Notes under the pieces: generated by a model | What the model saw: only the letters and a program-made list of their open reading frames with translations | What the model was told of the DNA's origin: nothing | The model's database searches: none | Assembly (NCBI GenBank): GCA_947629245.1 | Contig: CANRDC010000002.1 | Location: forward strand, 62,001 to 126,000 | Reading direction: 5' to 3' | DNA from: an uncultured Oscillospiraceae bacterium | GTDB lineage: Bacteria > Bacillota > Clostridia > Oscillospirales > Oscillospiraceae | Length of the DNA stretch: 64,000 nt | Shown: piece after piece, positions 19,662-27,740 of the stretch | Numbering within the stretch: position 1 is the stretch's first letter | Layout of the letters: each line of letters opens with the position of its first letter | Position numbers and translations under genes: made by a program

Positions 19662-20459
19662 ATGATTAAGATAGCATCCCAGGCACTTGGTGCCATTACT
19701 GATTTCTTACAGGAGCACCCCAAGACCACGATGGGACTTCTTGGAGGCGGACTGGGTGCTCTTGGTGGAGTTCTTGCCACAGGAGACAGCGACGAAGATG
19801 AGACTCCTGAGGACCGTACGAAACGTCGTCTGAAGAATGCACTCATTCTTGGCGGGCTTGGAGCCGGTGCAGGTACCTTGCTTAGTTCGGGCGTAGAGAC
19901 ACTCAATACGGCTATACCGGCATCCGTCACCACCCCTGAGGAAACCTTAAGCGCATTCGGGCACCCGGCAGTTGTAGGTACAGCAGCGGCAGCAGGCGGT
20001 GCCGTAGGAGGAAGCGCTCTTCGTAATGCGTTGCAGAAGGATCTTGAGACAAAGGTTCGGGCCATAAGCGACAACCTTCCTCATGTGAATGTGAAGATCC
20101 CCGAGAAAGCATCGCTGTCTCAGTTGCGTACAGTTATTCCTGAAATAGTAAATGCCACTAAGCCTGGTTCTGTCGAATATACTCAGCTACTGCATAGGTT
20201 GCTTAGTCATTTTGATGGCATAGGCGAAGAGAAAGCCTTTGATCAGATGAAGAAGCTGACAGATAGTCTTCAGAACTACGGCATATCCACAGCATCACTT
20301 GAGAAGAATTTTGCTGACGATGTTGTAAAAGAGTTCGAGAAGATCCCGGCTTGGAAACGAGGTCTTATGAAGTTCCTTCGCCGTAACAAGTACACTGCCG
20401 GAGGTGCAGCACTTGTAGGATTGGGAGCCGCAGGAATAGCATCATTATTTAGAGACTAA
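19662..20459 (+). CDS. Gly-rich membrane-active protein (ejection candidate)
   Basis: TTMGLLGGGLGALGGVLATG, LILGGLGAGAGTLLSSG, VVGTAAAAGGAVGGSAL, AALVGLGAAGIASLF. Confidence 0.4.
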   Translation: MIKIASQALGAITDFLQEHPKTTMGLLGGGLGALGGVLATGDSDEDETPEDRTKRRLKNALILGGLGAGAGTLLSSGVETLNTAIPASVTTPEETLSAFGHPAVVGTAAAAGGAVGGSALRNALQKDLETKVRAISDNLPHVNVKIPEKASLSQLRTVIPEIVNATKPGSVEYTQLLHRLLSHFDGIGEEKAFDQMKKLTDSLQNYGISTASLEKNFADDVVKEFEKIPAWKRGLMKFLRRNKYTAGGAALVGLGAAGIASLFRD

Positions 20460-20460
20460 T

Positions 20461-22035
20461 ATGGCTATCACAAAAATCATCTACCAGGACAGCAGCGAAG
20501 ACCTCATGCGGGCCGTCGCTGCTAATGGCGAAGCCATGACCTCACTGATCGAGTACGACCGGGGTGTAAAGTCCGCCTCGTCTGACCTCGTGAGCAAGCA
20601 GCTTCTGGAGCAATACCGCCCAACAGACGATCACACAGCTTGCATCCACCTGATTGCCATGGGTAACTCTGATCAGTACGGGTTCAACCGTAATGGCGAC
20701 TACTTCGCCGGGGACGTATTGGAGAAACGGGCGCATACCTTCGTAACCAATGGCCACGTATTCCGCGAGCACAGGAACAAAGATCCGAAGAAAGCGCTGG
20801 GGCAGGTGAAATGGGCTGGCTACGATCCCAAGGGAATGCAGCGCGTGGAACTCATCATCCACATCGACAAGGACAAGGCCGAAGAAGAGTATGAAATGGC
20901 AAAAAAGGGGAGTGCGCTTAACTTCTCCATGAGCTGTCGGGTGCCCAATGACCGCTGCTCCTGCTGTGGCAACGAGGCTAAGACAGTATCGCGCTACTGT
21001 GACCACTTGAAGTACAACATGGGCCGCTACATGGACGGCTTCCATAAGTACGCATTCGCCTACAACGACATGCCGACCTTCTTCGACATCTCTCGTGTGA
21101 AAACTCCCGCTGACCGTATTGCCCGGCATTTGGAGTACATGTTCAAGGATGATGAGAGTATGGCTAAGGCAGCATCTGCCGGGCAGGTGCTGATCCCGTC
21201 TGCCGTAGCTGCCGCCGCTGAAGGCATCAACCTCGATGGATTTGACATCGACGAGATGAGCATGGCTGTGAAACTAGCCGAAGCTGAGGAGTACATGGAT
21301 ACCATGAGCAAGTCCGCCGCCTATGGCAACTCGGAGTCCTATGCCGCCAACTTTCTCTATCCGCGCTCACTCATGGAGAAGTTCTCGTCAGCAGAACTCG
21401 CCACAGCGCGATCCATGGCTCCGGAAAAGTTCTTCCGTGAGATGGCCAAGCGCGCCTGCGTCCTCTCCTTCCCGGCATTCTGCCAGTACCTCACCGGGAA
21501 TCCAGATGTAGAGACAGATCCTCTGTACAAGGAAGCCTGCATGTGCCTGCCGAAGGTGCACAGGATCATCCGAATCAAAGTGACTCGTATCGTGCCTGTT
21601 ACTTCCCAATTCCGTATGGGCTCACAGTTCATGTCGGACTCCATGCCCTGCACATGTCCCTCAGGCGGCGACCCGGTGGACCAGGTGATGAACAGTGCAG
21701 AAGAGAAATTCTCCTTGGATGGTGATATGCCGCGTAGGCGTGTTATCAATCACATGTCCAAAGAGGATGACATCGATGATGTCGACGATGATGACGATAA
21801 GGAAGATGAAGAGGAAGTTAAAAAAGTCGTCAAAAAACTGAAGAAAAACAAGAAAAAAGACGACGACGAGGAAGAGGAAAAAGCAGCCTCTCTTGCTGAG
21901 TGCTATGGGCAGTATCAGATCCGTGCACTCTGCGATATGAACGAGATTCATGGCTCTGATTTCTTACAACCGAATGCTCTTGCTATGGTGGTAGGAGCAA
22001 ACCGAGGACCTGCAATTTATAGTCGTAGGGGGTAA
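20461..22035 (+). CDS. Prohead maturation protease, serine type, with Asp/Glu/Lys-rich tail
   Basis: YGFNRNGDYFAGDVLEKRAHTFVTNGHVFREHRN...GSALNFSMSCRVPNDRCSCCG; located just before scaffold/capsid genes. Confidence 0.7.
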   Translation: MAITKIIYQDSSEDLMRAVAANGEAMTSLIEYDRGVKSASSDLVSKQLLEQYRPTDDHTACIHLIAMGNSDQYGFNRNGDYFAGDVLEKRAHTFVTNGHVFREHRNKDPKKALGQVKWAGYDPKGMQRVELIIHIDKDKAEEEYEMAKKGSALNFSMSCRVPNDRCSCCGNEAKTVSRYCDHLKYNMGRYMDGFHKYAFAYNDMPTFFDISRVKTPADRIARHLEYMFKDDESMAKAASAGQVLIPSAVAAAAEGINLDGFDIDEMSMAVKLAEAEEYMDTMSKSAAYGNSESYAANFLYPRSLMEKFSSAELATARSMAPEKFFREMAKRACVLSFPAFCQYLTGNPDVETDPLYKEACMCLPKVHRIIRIKVTRIVPVTSQFRMGSQFMSDSMPCTCPSGGDPVDQVMNSAEEKFSLDGDMPRRRVINHMSKEDDIDDVDDDDDKEDEEEVKKVVKKLKKNKKKDDDEEEEKAASLAECYGQYQIRALCDMNEIHGSDFLQPNALAMVVGANRGPAIYSRRG

Positions 22036-22053
22036 TTTCTAAACACAAAGCAC

Positions 22054-22082
22054 TAGACAAACCCACCACAAGTTGCTAAAAT
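22054..22082 (+). promoter_or_regulatory. Promoter TAGACA-N17-TAAAAT upstream of the scaffold candidate
   Basis: Direct reading; 44 nt leader region. Confidence 0.65.
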
Positions 22083-22126
22083 ATACTCATCAGGGCACTA
22101 AAAGCTCGACTTTCAACGATAAAATT

Positions 22127-23233
22127 ATGGCTAACAACACCACATTAACCTATAGGCAGTTTCAGAACAGCGCTCGTGAGCGTCTTGAAAAAGCTGGGCA
22201 TGTCCTGAACAAAGCGGCTTCCTTCGAGGCCACCGATCCGAATTGCAGGGGCACGGTCACGACGCCTGACTGCGGAGATGGGTCGAATCGTGAGAAACTC
22301 AATCTTCCCAAAAATCAGAACAACTACGGGGAGCCTGACAAGATTCACAACTTGCTCAATGTGACCAAGCCGAACGGTACGGGTCAGGGCGAGTACATTA
22401 CGCCGCGTAATGGTACGGCGCATGATCAGGCTAATCAGTCCTTCACGGCCCCTGTAACTAAGCTGGCCGAGGCTCAGACCTCCCTTACTGAGGCGTTGAA
22501 GAACGTGAAGCAGGCTGCTCCAGTATCTTCCGACCCGGCTGTGACTCCGACGGACATGCAGTCCTCTGAAATTCTTGCTAAACTTGCGGCTGTTGGCGCT
22601 GCTGCACTGAGTCACGAAGAGGGACGCCGTGCGGTTCAAGCCTGCCTCGAAAAGGAAGCCGGTATCAAGGAAGCTCAAGACATCATCGCTCAAACACACA
22701 ATATGATCAATAAATACGCAAATGCACAACAGTCTGCGGAAGAAGCGCAGATGCAGAAAGCAGCTGCTGTCTCCCTGACGCATCAGGCCTGGCTGAACCG
22801 GTTTGAGACTGAGATGGAGAAGGCAGCTTACGCACAGGGAGCTATGGACGGCGAGCAAGCCGCTCAGGCTCTGGAAGCCGGTCAAGATCCTTCCGCAGAA
22901 GACGTTGGTGGAATCACTGACGAGGATGTGCTGGAAGTCTTGCAGCAGTTGGTTGAGTCTGGTCAGCTGGACGAGAATGATCTCCAGGCTTTGCTTGGCG
23001 GCGTTCAGGAAGCTGGCGCTGATGGAGACATCTCTGAGGATGAGATCGCTGCTATCCTTCAGCAGGCTGTAGAGTCCGGCGAGATCGACCCGGAGCAAGC
23101 TCAGGCTATCGCTCAGGCTATTCTGGCCGGTGGGGAAGGCGCTCCTGAGGAAGCTGCTGCGGCTGATGAAGCTGTTGCTAAGGAAGCTTCCTACAACATC
23201 AACAATGCTGCCGACATTCTTAACACCCTGTAA
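22127..23233 (+). CDS. Putative scaffold/core protein
   Basis: Between protease and capsid genes; helical, Gln/Glu-rich, acidic C-terminal half. Start 22127 (MANNTTLTYRQ), not 22073, which lies in the promoter. Confidence 0.5.
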   Translation: MANNTTLTYRQFQNSARERLEKAGHVLNKAASFEATDPNCRGTVTTPDCGDGSNREKLNLPKNQNNYGEPDKIHNLLNVTKPNGTGQGEYITPRNGTAHDQANQSFTAPVTKLAEAQTSLTEALKNVKQAAPVSSDPAVTPTDMQSSEILAKLAAVGAAALSHEEGRRAVQACLEKEAGIKEAQDIIAQTHNMINKYANAQQSAEEAQMQKAAAVSLTHQAWLNRFETEMEKAAYAQGAMDGEQAAQALEAGQDPSAEDVGGITDEDVLEVLQQLVESGQLDENDLQALLGGVQEAGADGDISEDEIAAILQQAVESGEIDPEQAQAIAQAILAGGEGAPEEAAAADEAVAKEASYNINNAADILNTL

Positions 23234-23245
23234 TTAGAGTGAATC

Positions 23246-23689
23246 ATGCCGCAAGTAGCATACTATCCTGAGACAAGTGTTGAGCCTATGCTCAAGAGCG
23301 CGTCTGCGATGATGCGCTCACTTGTCGGCTGCCTTGATGAAGTGCAGCAGGAGAATGACCGGCTCGAGACTGAGCTGGCTCGTGTCAAAGCTGCTTCTGC
23401 AGGACGTGTGGAACTCGAAAAGGTGGCGACCCTCACAAACTCCAAGGTGGATGAATTCGTGACGCTTCTTGCTGACCACGCTTTCCTTCCATCCCAAGGA
23501 GATCGCGAGAAGTACGCCGCTGCTTGCAGGCAGAATCCTAATGTAGCATTGGACATCGCGATGCAGGCAATCCGCCTTTCCGAGGGTCCCGTCTCTGAAG
23601 GGGCTGGCTACAGCAAATCGGCGAGTGGTAAAGAAGAAGGCAGCGCGATTGACGCGTGGAAGCCCTTCGAGAAATACCTCCCGCACTAA
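23246..23689 (+). CDS. Hypothetical head-region protein
   Basis: 147 aa with a coiled coil; MLKSA, LEKVA, YSKSA sites. Confidence 0.5.
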   Translation: MPQVAYYPETSVEPMLKSASAMMRSLVGCLDEVQQENDRLETELARVKAASAGRVELEKVATLTNSKVDEFVTLLADHAFLPSQGDREKYAAACRQNPNVALDIAMQAIRLSEGPVSEGAGYSKSASGKEEGSAIDAWKPFEKYLPH

Positions 23690-23769
23690 CTAAAATCTTC
23701 GGCTCGTCCCGCGCCTGGCTAAGGTTAGCCGAATGCAGGAAAATCTAAACTCAAAACACAACTAAGAGT

Positions 23770-24483
23770 ATGAGCGTAACGATTGGTCATTACCAAGACG
23801 TCTACCCACGTGGTTATGTGCTTAATGGTTGGGATCCTCAGAACCCGACCAAGCTGACCACGGCGCTCCCGGTTGCCAAGGAGACGACTCCTCACGGCCA
23901 CACTCATCCCCAGTGGATCTGGCCCGGCATGGTGATCACACCTACCGAGGACGGAACGCAGTGGAGAAAAGGTGTCGCTACTAAGAACGCGACTCCGACT
24001 GTGGTCGCAATCGCGCAGGACGCGAGTGAGGACCCCAATGTTATCATGGCACGCCGCCTCGTCGGGCTCATGTGCTCCGACGATTTCGAGATTGCTTCGC
24101 CCTTCTTCGCACGTAAGGGCAAAGATAATGGAGATGCTCCCATGTACAAGCGTGGCCTTGCTCTCACCTACTGCGTAGAAGGTGAGACCGAGAAGCGCAC
24201 GATTGACGGTGAGGAAGTTGATCTCCCGCTCGATGGGTTCTTCCGTCCCGCTGAAGAGGGCGAGCCCGTTATTGGTATCGTAAGTTCCCAGTTCACTGGC
24301 ATCAATGGCTCTCAGGAAGTCACCAGCAAACTGGTCGAGCCTACTGCCACTAACTCCGTTAACGCGGCGGAGCCGTTGCAGGAAACCTTCGAAACCACCA
24401 CGTACAGCCACTGCCTCCCGGCAAACGCTTACATGGTGCATTTCCAGACGACCTTCCATCCGGCCGCTCCTAAGAAAGGCTAA
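23770..24483 (+). CDS. Putative capsid decoration/accessory protein
   Basis: Directly upstream of the capsid gene; beta-rich 237 aa. Confidence 0.4.
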   Translation: MSVTIGHYQDVYPRGYVLNGWDPQNPTKLTTALPVAKETTPHGHTHPQWIWPGMVITPTEDGTQWRKGVATKNATPTVVAIAQDASEDPNVIMARRLVGLMCSDDFEIASPFFARKGKDNGDAPMYKRGLALTYCVEGETEKRTIDGEEVDLPLDGFFRPAEEGEPVIGIVSSQFTGINGSQEVTSKLVEPTATNSVNAAEPLQETFETTTYSHCLPANAYMVHFQTTFHPAAPKKG

Positions 24484-24497
24484 CCCCTTGACTCATC

Positions 24498-25496
24498 ATG
24501 GACAACATTAGTCAATTAGAAGATCCGAAAATGTTCAAGCTGGCGTTCATGAACGCCCTTGAGAGTGGGAACAACGAGGAATTCGAGAAGTTCGCTTCTC
24601 AGGGTTCTACGGATTTCATCCGTCGTAACCTGCGTGAGGACTCCTTCTGCCATGCGATCATCCCGTTCGAGGAGATCACCAACAGTGATCTTGCCGAATC
24701 TGTAAAGACCGAAGATCCCTTCGTGATTTATGAGATGGAAGCTGCGCAGGCGATGCCGCACGTGGTCGCGTTCAATGACACCACGCGTCAACAGCAATTC
24801 TTCGGTGACAAGTTCATCATGAGCTTCTTCACTCTGGCTACCCCGGTGTGGATGAAGAACGTGAACAAACTTCGCACCTACAAGATGGACATCAAGTCCG
24901 TGCTGGTTGATAACGCTCTCCGTGACCTGTCCCGTCTTCGTGACGTGCGCTTCATGGAAGGTGTCAACGAGATCACCGGTATCATCCCGGGAGCTCCCTC
25001 CCCCATCACCGGCATGCAGCAGTATGTGCAGCTGCACGGCCGCCTCGACCGTCAGAACTGGGTGAGCACCATGAACTACCTGCCGAGCCGCACGCTTTTG
25101 AACGGCGTGTTCCTCTGCAACCACGTGACGTGGTCTGAGTTCGCCCGTTGGGGACGTGATGAGATGGGTGGCGACAAGGCTCAGGCCATTATCGAGAAGG
25201 GTAATGGCGCTTGGGACAAAGCCAGCATGAGCGGAATCGATTTCATCGTGACCCTCAAGCACGACCTCGTACCGAACGGCAAGATCTACCAGTTTGCCCC
25301 GCCGAACTACCTCGGCAAGGCTGGCGTTCTGGAGAAGCCGACGATGTACGTGAAGAAGGACAAGGACATCATCTCTATGACCTGCCGCGAAATCATCGGC
25401 ATGACCATCGCCAACAGCCCGGCTGTTCAGGCGGTCGAGTACGATGCAGTGACCGGTCCTTACGGTGGTGACGGCCGCGTGCTTGCTAAGGCATAA
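24498..25496 (+). CDS. Major capsid protein
   Basis: 332 aa; position after protease/scaffold; strong terminator after it; propeptide-like N-terminus ending at FEKFA. Confidence 0.75.
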   Translation: MDNISQLEDPKMFKLAFMNALESGNNEEFEKFASQGSTDFIRRNLREDSFCHAIIPFEEITNSDLAESVKTEDPFVIYEMEAAQAMPHVVAFNDTTRQQQFFGDKFIMSFFTLATPVWMKNVNKLRTYKMDIKSVLVDNALRDLSRLRDVRFMEGVNEITGIIPGAPSPITGMQQYVQLHGRLDRQNWVSTMNYLPSRTLLNGVFLCNHVTWSEFARWGRDEMGGDKAQAIIEKGNGAWDKASMSGIDFIVTLKHDLVPNGKIYQFAPPNYLGKAGVLEKPTMYVKKDKDIISMTCREIIGMTIANSPAVQAVEYDAVTGPYGGDGRVLAKA

Positions 25497-25522
25497 GTCT
25501 TTTCTCTATCAGACATGTCAGT

Positions 25523-25557
25523 GGCCCCGGGGAGGAAGCTCCTCGGGGCTCTTTTTT
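25523..25557 (+). terminator. Rho-independent terminator after the capsid gene
   Basis: GCCCCGGGGAG-GAAG-CTCCTCGGGGC then TCTTTTTT; 11 bp with one G-U. Confidence 0.92.
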
Positions 25558-25564
25558 GTATGGC

Positions 25565-25592
25565 TTGAATAATTAAGAACATTAGGTATAAT
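25565..25592 (+). promoter_or_regulatory. Promoter TTGAAT-N16-TATAAT, 6 nt before ATG 25599
   Basis: Direct reading. Confidence 0.78.
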
Positions 25593-25598
25593 AAGGGT

Positions 25599-25742
25599 AT
25601 GAACGAACTTTCAGCAAACGCGGTCAAAGGGTTCTTGGAGGAATGCTACAAGAAGGGATTCAATGAGAAACAGGCTGCTTATCTGATGGAGGCTAGCTTG
25701 CAATCTTCTCCTACCCTCTACGCATCAACGTGGCAGAACTAA
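25599..25742 (+). CDS. Small protein of 47 aa (MNELSANAVKGFLEECYKKGFNEKQAAYLMEASLQSSPTLYASTWQN)
   Basis: Absent from the ORF track; starts 6 nt after TATAAT and ends 1 nt before the next ATG. Confidence 0.7.
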   Translation: MNELSANAVKGFLEECYKKGFNEKQAAYLMEASLQSSPTLYASTWQN

Positions 25743-25743
25743 T

Positions 25744-26166
25744 ATGCCAGGATACATTACCATAGCCAAAGTGCGTGCAGAGATGCAGGACCGAGGACCT
25801 GCAGACAACTCCATTGACTGTGATTATGCTTTCACGGATGAAGAGATCATGCACGCCATGGAAAGAGCCGCTGCGTCGTACAATGCATTGGCCCCCATAG
25901 GAATTGGAGCTGTCTCTGCAAAAGCAATGCCCGACAGCATGTCTTTTCTTATGGACGCCGTGGTAAGCAATCTATTGAAATCAGCCATTCATAAATTGTC
26001 TCGCAACCTTATGACCTGGCAGACAGGGGACACCAATATCGAGTTGGAGAAGTCGCGTATGCAGGCCTATCAGCAGATACGAGGAGAACTGGAGCAGTCT
26101 TGGAAACAGGAGGCTAAGGAATGGAAGATGGAGATTAACCGCAGCCTCTGTTGGGGTGCTATGTAA
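25744..26166 (+). CDS. Putative head completion/neck protein
   Basis: Position after the capsid gene; helical 140 aa. Confidence 0.45.
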   Translation: MPGYITIAKVRAEMQDRGPADNSIDCDYAFTDEEIMHAMERAAASYNALAPIGIGAVSAKAMPDSMSFLMDAVVSNLLKSAIHKLSRNLMTWQTGDTNIELEKSRMQAYQQIRGELEQSWKQEAKEWKMEINRSLCWGAM

Positions 26167-26170
26167 AGCC

Positions 26171-27043
26171 ATGGAGATCTCGCCATTTTACGACGTGAAC
26201 ATATTGCCGTCTCATAGCAAGAAGACGGCTATCGTGTCATGGCGAGTAGCGAAGTTTCTCCGACCTGCGGAGTTCTACATCTACAGGAAATGGGACGGAG
26301 GCGCGGAATTTGAATTGTTGAATGAGACGGCTGTGTATGGTACGACCTATGCGGACACCACATTCAACATCCGGAATAAGACAGACGTACCCCATTACAA
26401 GATATTGGCTATATTAGACGGAGACGAATATGAGTCGCCCGATGTCACCGTATTTGCCCATACTGACCGAAAAGCTTTCGGAGTTGCCCAGAATATCATC
26501 AGAAGTAATTATCTCCAAGCCCGCCAAGACGGCATACCTGTACTCTATTACCCGGCAATACGTAACGGAAAAATGTCCTCTGCCTTGGATGACGTTACGG
26601 GCCAAAGAAATAGCGTGCAATGTGTGACCGATGAAGGAGCAACCGGGGATACGGAAGTGGAGGACGCTAACGACTATGGAACTTATTATGAAGGAGGCTA
26701 TTACAGACCATTCATCACCTTCATAAGGCTCATTGGAGCACGCGTACAAAGATCTAACATATTAGACGAGGGGAAATTTGACGAGACCGTACAGAACGCA
26801 AAATTCTTGGCATTCCCCCCTGTACGCACCGGGGACCTTGTCGTAGACGTCGCCACGGATCGCAGATGGCTTGTTGGAACATCCATCACGGCGCACCTCA
26901 TTAAATCAGTTATTCCGGTAGCTTACGACGCTTATCTCACGTTGCAGATGACGACACATCCTTGTTACGACGTGCCTGTACCCAGCAACTATTCTTACCT
27001 CTTACACCAGCTTACATGGCCGAATCACTCCCAGATGATCTAA
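26171..27043 (+). CDS. Putative neck/connector protein with Fn3-like N-terminus
   Basis: IVSWRVAKFLRPAEFYIYRKWDGGAEFELLNETAVYGTTYADTTF resembles fibronectin type III. Confidence 0.4.
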   Translation: MEISPFYDVNILPSHSKKTAIVSWRVAKFLRPAEFYIYRKWDGGAEFELLNETAVYGTTYADTTFNIRNKTDVPHYKILAILDGDEYESPDVTVFAHTDRKAFGVAQNIIRSNYLQARQDGIPVLYYPAIRNGKMSSALDDVTGQRNSVQCVTDEGATGDTEVEDANDYGTYYEGGYYRPFITFIRLIGARVQRSNILDEGKFDETVQNAKFLAFPPVRTGDLVVDVATDRRWLVGTSITAHLIKSVIPVAYDAYLTLQMTTHPCYDVPVPSNYSYLLHQLTWPNHSQMI

Positions 27044-27708
27044 AAGAATGTGAGAGTATTGAGACATGGATGAAATGTCATGAGCTCGATTCTCCAGGAG
27101 TAGGCGTGCTTCGTAATACATTTACGAAGCTTATAAAGTATTTTTTTAGCTCCAAGGAGAATCTGTCAAAATTTGATAGCGACTTAGAATGCCGTTTAGA
27201 TGGGATGCACATTGTTCCAGGAGCCGTCATTGATCCAGGCAATACTAACAATGTGCCGGGAATTGTGATCACGACTGGAGAAGGCGTGAACATGGATAGG
27301 CCATGGCTTATAGCGCAGGTTGATAAGGAGCCAGACTTTGCTACCCAGGAAAATGTGCATTGGGCCACAGTCAACATGACATTCGTCTGCTTGGATTTTG
27401 ATGCAGACATTTGTGCCAAGATAGCCGACGCTGTTATGTTTGCACTTGTCAGCATTGAGCCCATGTTGCTTGAAACTTGGAGATGGCTCAAACAATATAA
27501 ACCCAAGCAGCAGACATCCCCCCAGCTTGCCCGGAAAGCTACGGATCAGAATGCTTTTGAAGATTTTTACGAGTCACGTGTCATCGTCGAACTGCAATAT
27601 GTCTATGCTACGCTTACGCGTCGTGAGTCCAGAAGAATGCAGGATTATGCCTTTACTGGTGATGTGGTTGGCATAAACAGTGTTGACGATGTCGTAAAAA
27701 CCAGATAA
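27016..27708 (+). CDS. Putative tail completion protein
   Basis: Immediately precedes the sheath gene; overlaps the previous ORF. Confidence 0.4.
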   Translation: MAESLPDDLKECESIETWMKCHELDSPGVGVLRNTFTKLIKYFFSSKENLSKFDSDLECRLDGMHIVPGAVIDPGNTNNVPGIVITTGEGVNMDRPWLIAQVDKEPDFATQENVHWATVNMTFVCLDFDADICAKIADAVMFALVSIEPMLLETWRWLKQYKPKQQTSPQLARKATDQNAFEDFYESRVIVELQYVYATLTRRESRRMQDYAFTGDVVGINSVDDVVKTR

Positions 27709-27711
27709 AAT
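27683..27711 (+). promoter_or_regulatory. Promoter TTGACG-N17-TAAAAT upstream of sheath
   Basis: Direct reading; 29 nt to ATG. Confidence 0.75.
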
Positions 27712-27740
27712 ACCTGTAGAGAATCAAACTCTAGAAGCTT

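Noticed and set aside
22073-22126. ORF-track start of the scaffold candidate
   Set aside because: It begins inside the predicted promoter -10 region; ATG 22127 is better supported.
23649-23677. TTGACG that could be a -35 for the pre-capsid gene
   Set aside because: No acceptable -10 at 16-18 bp (AAATAC only).
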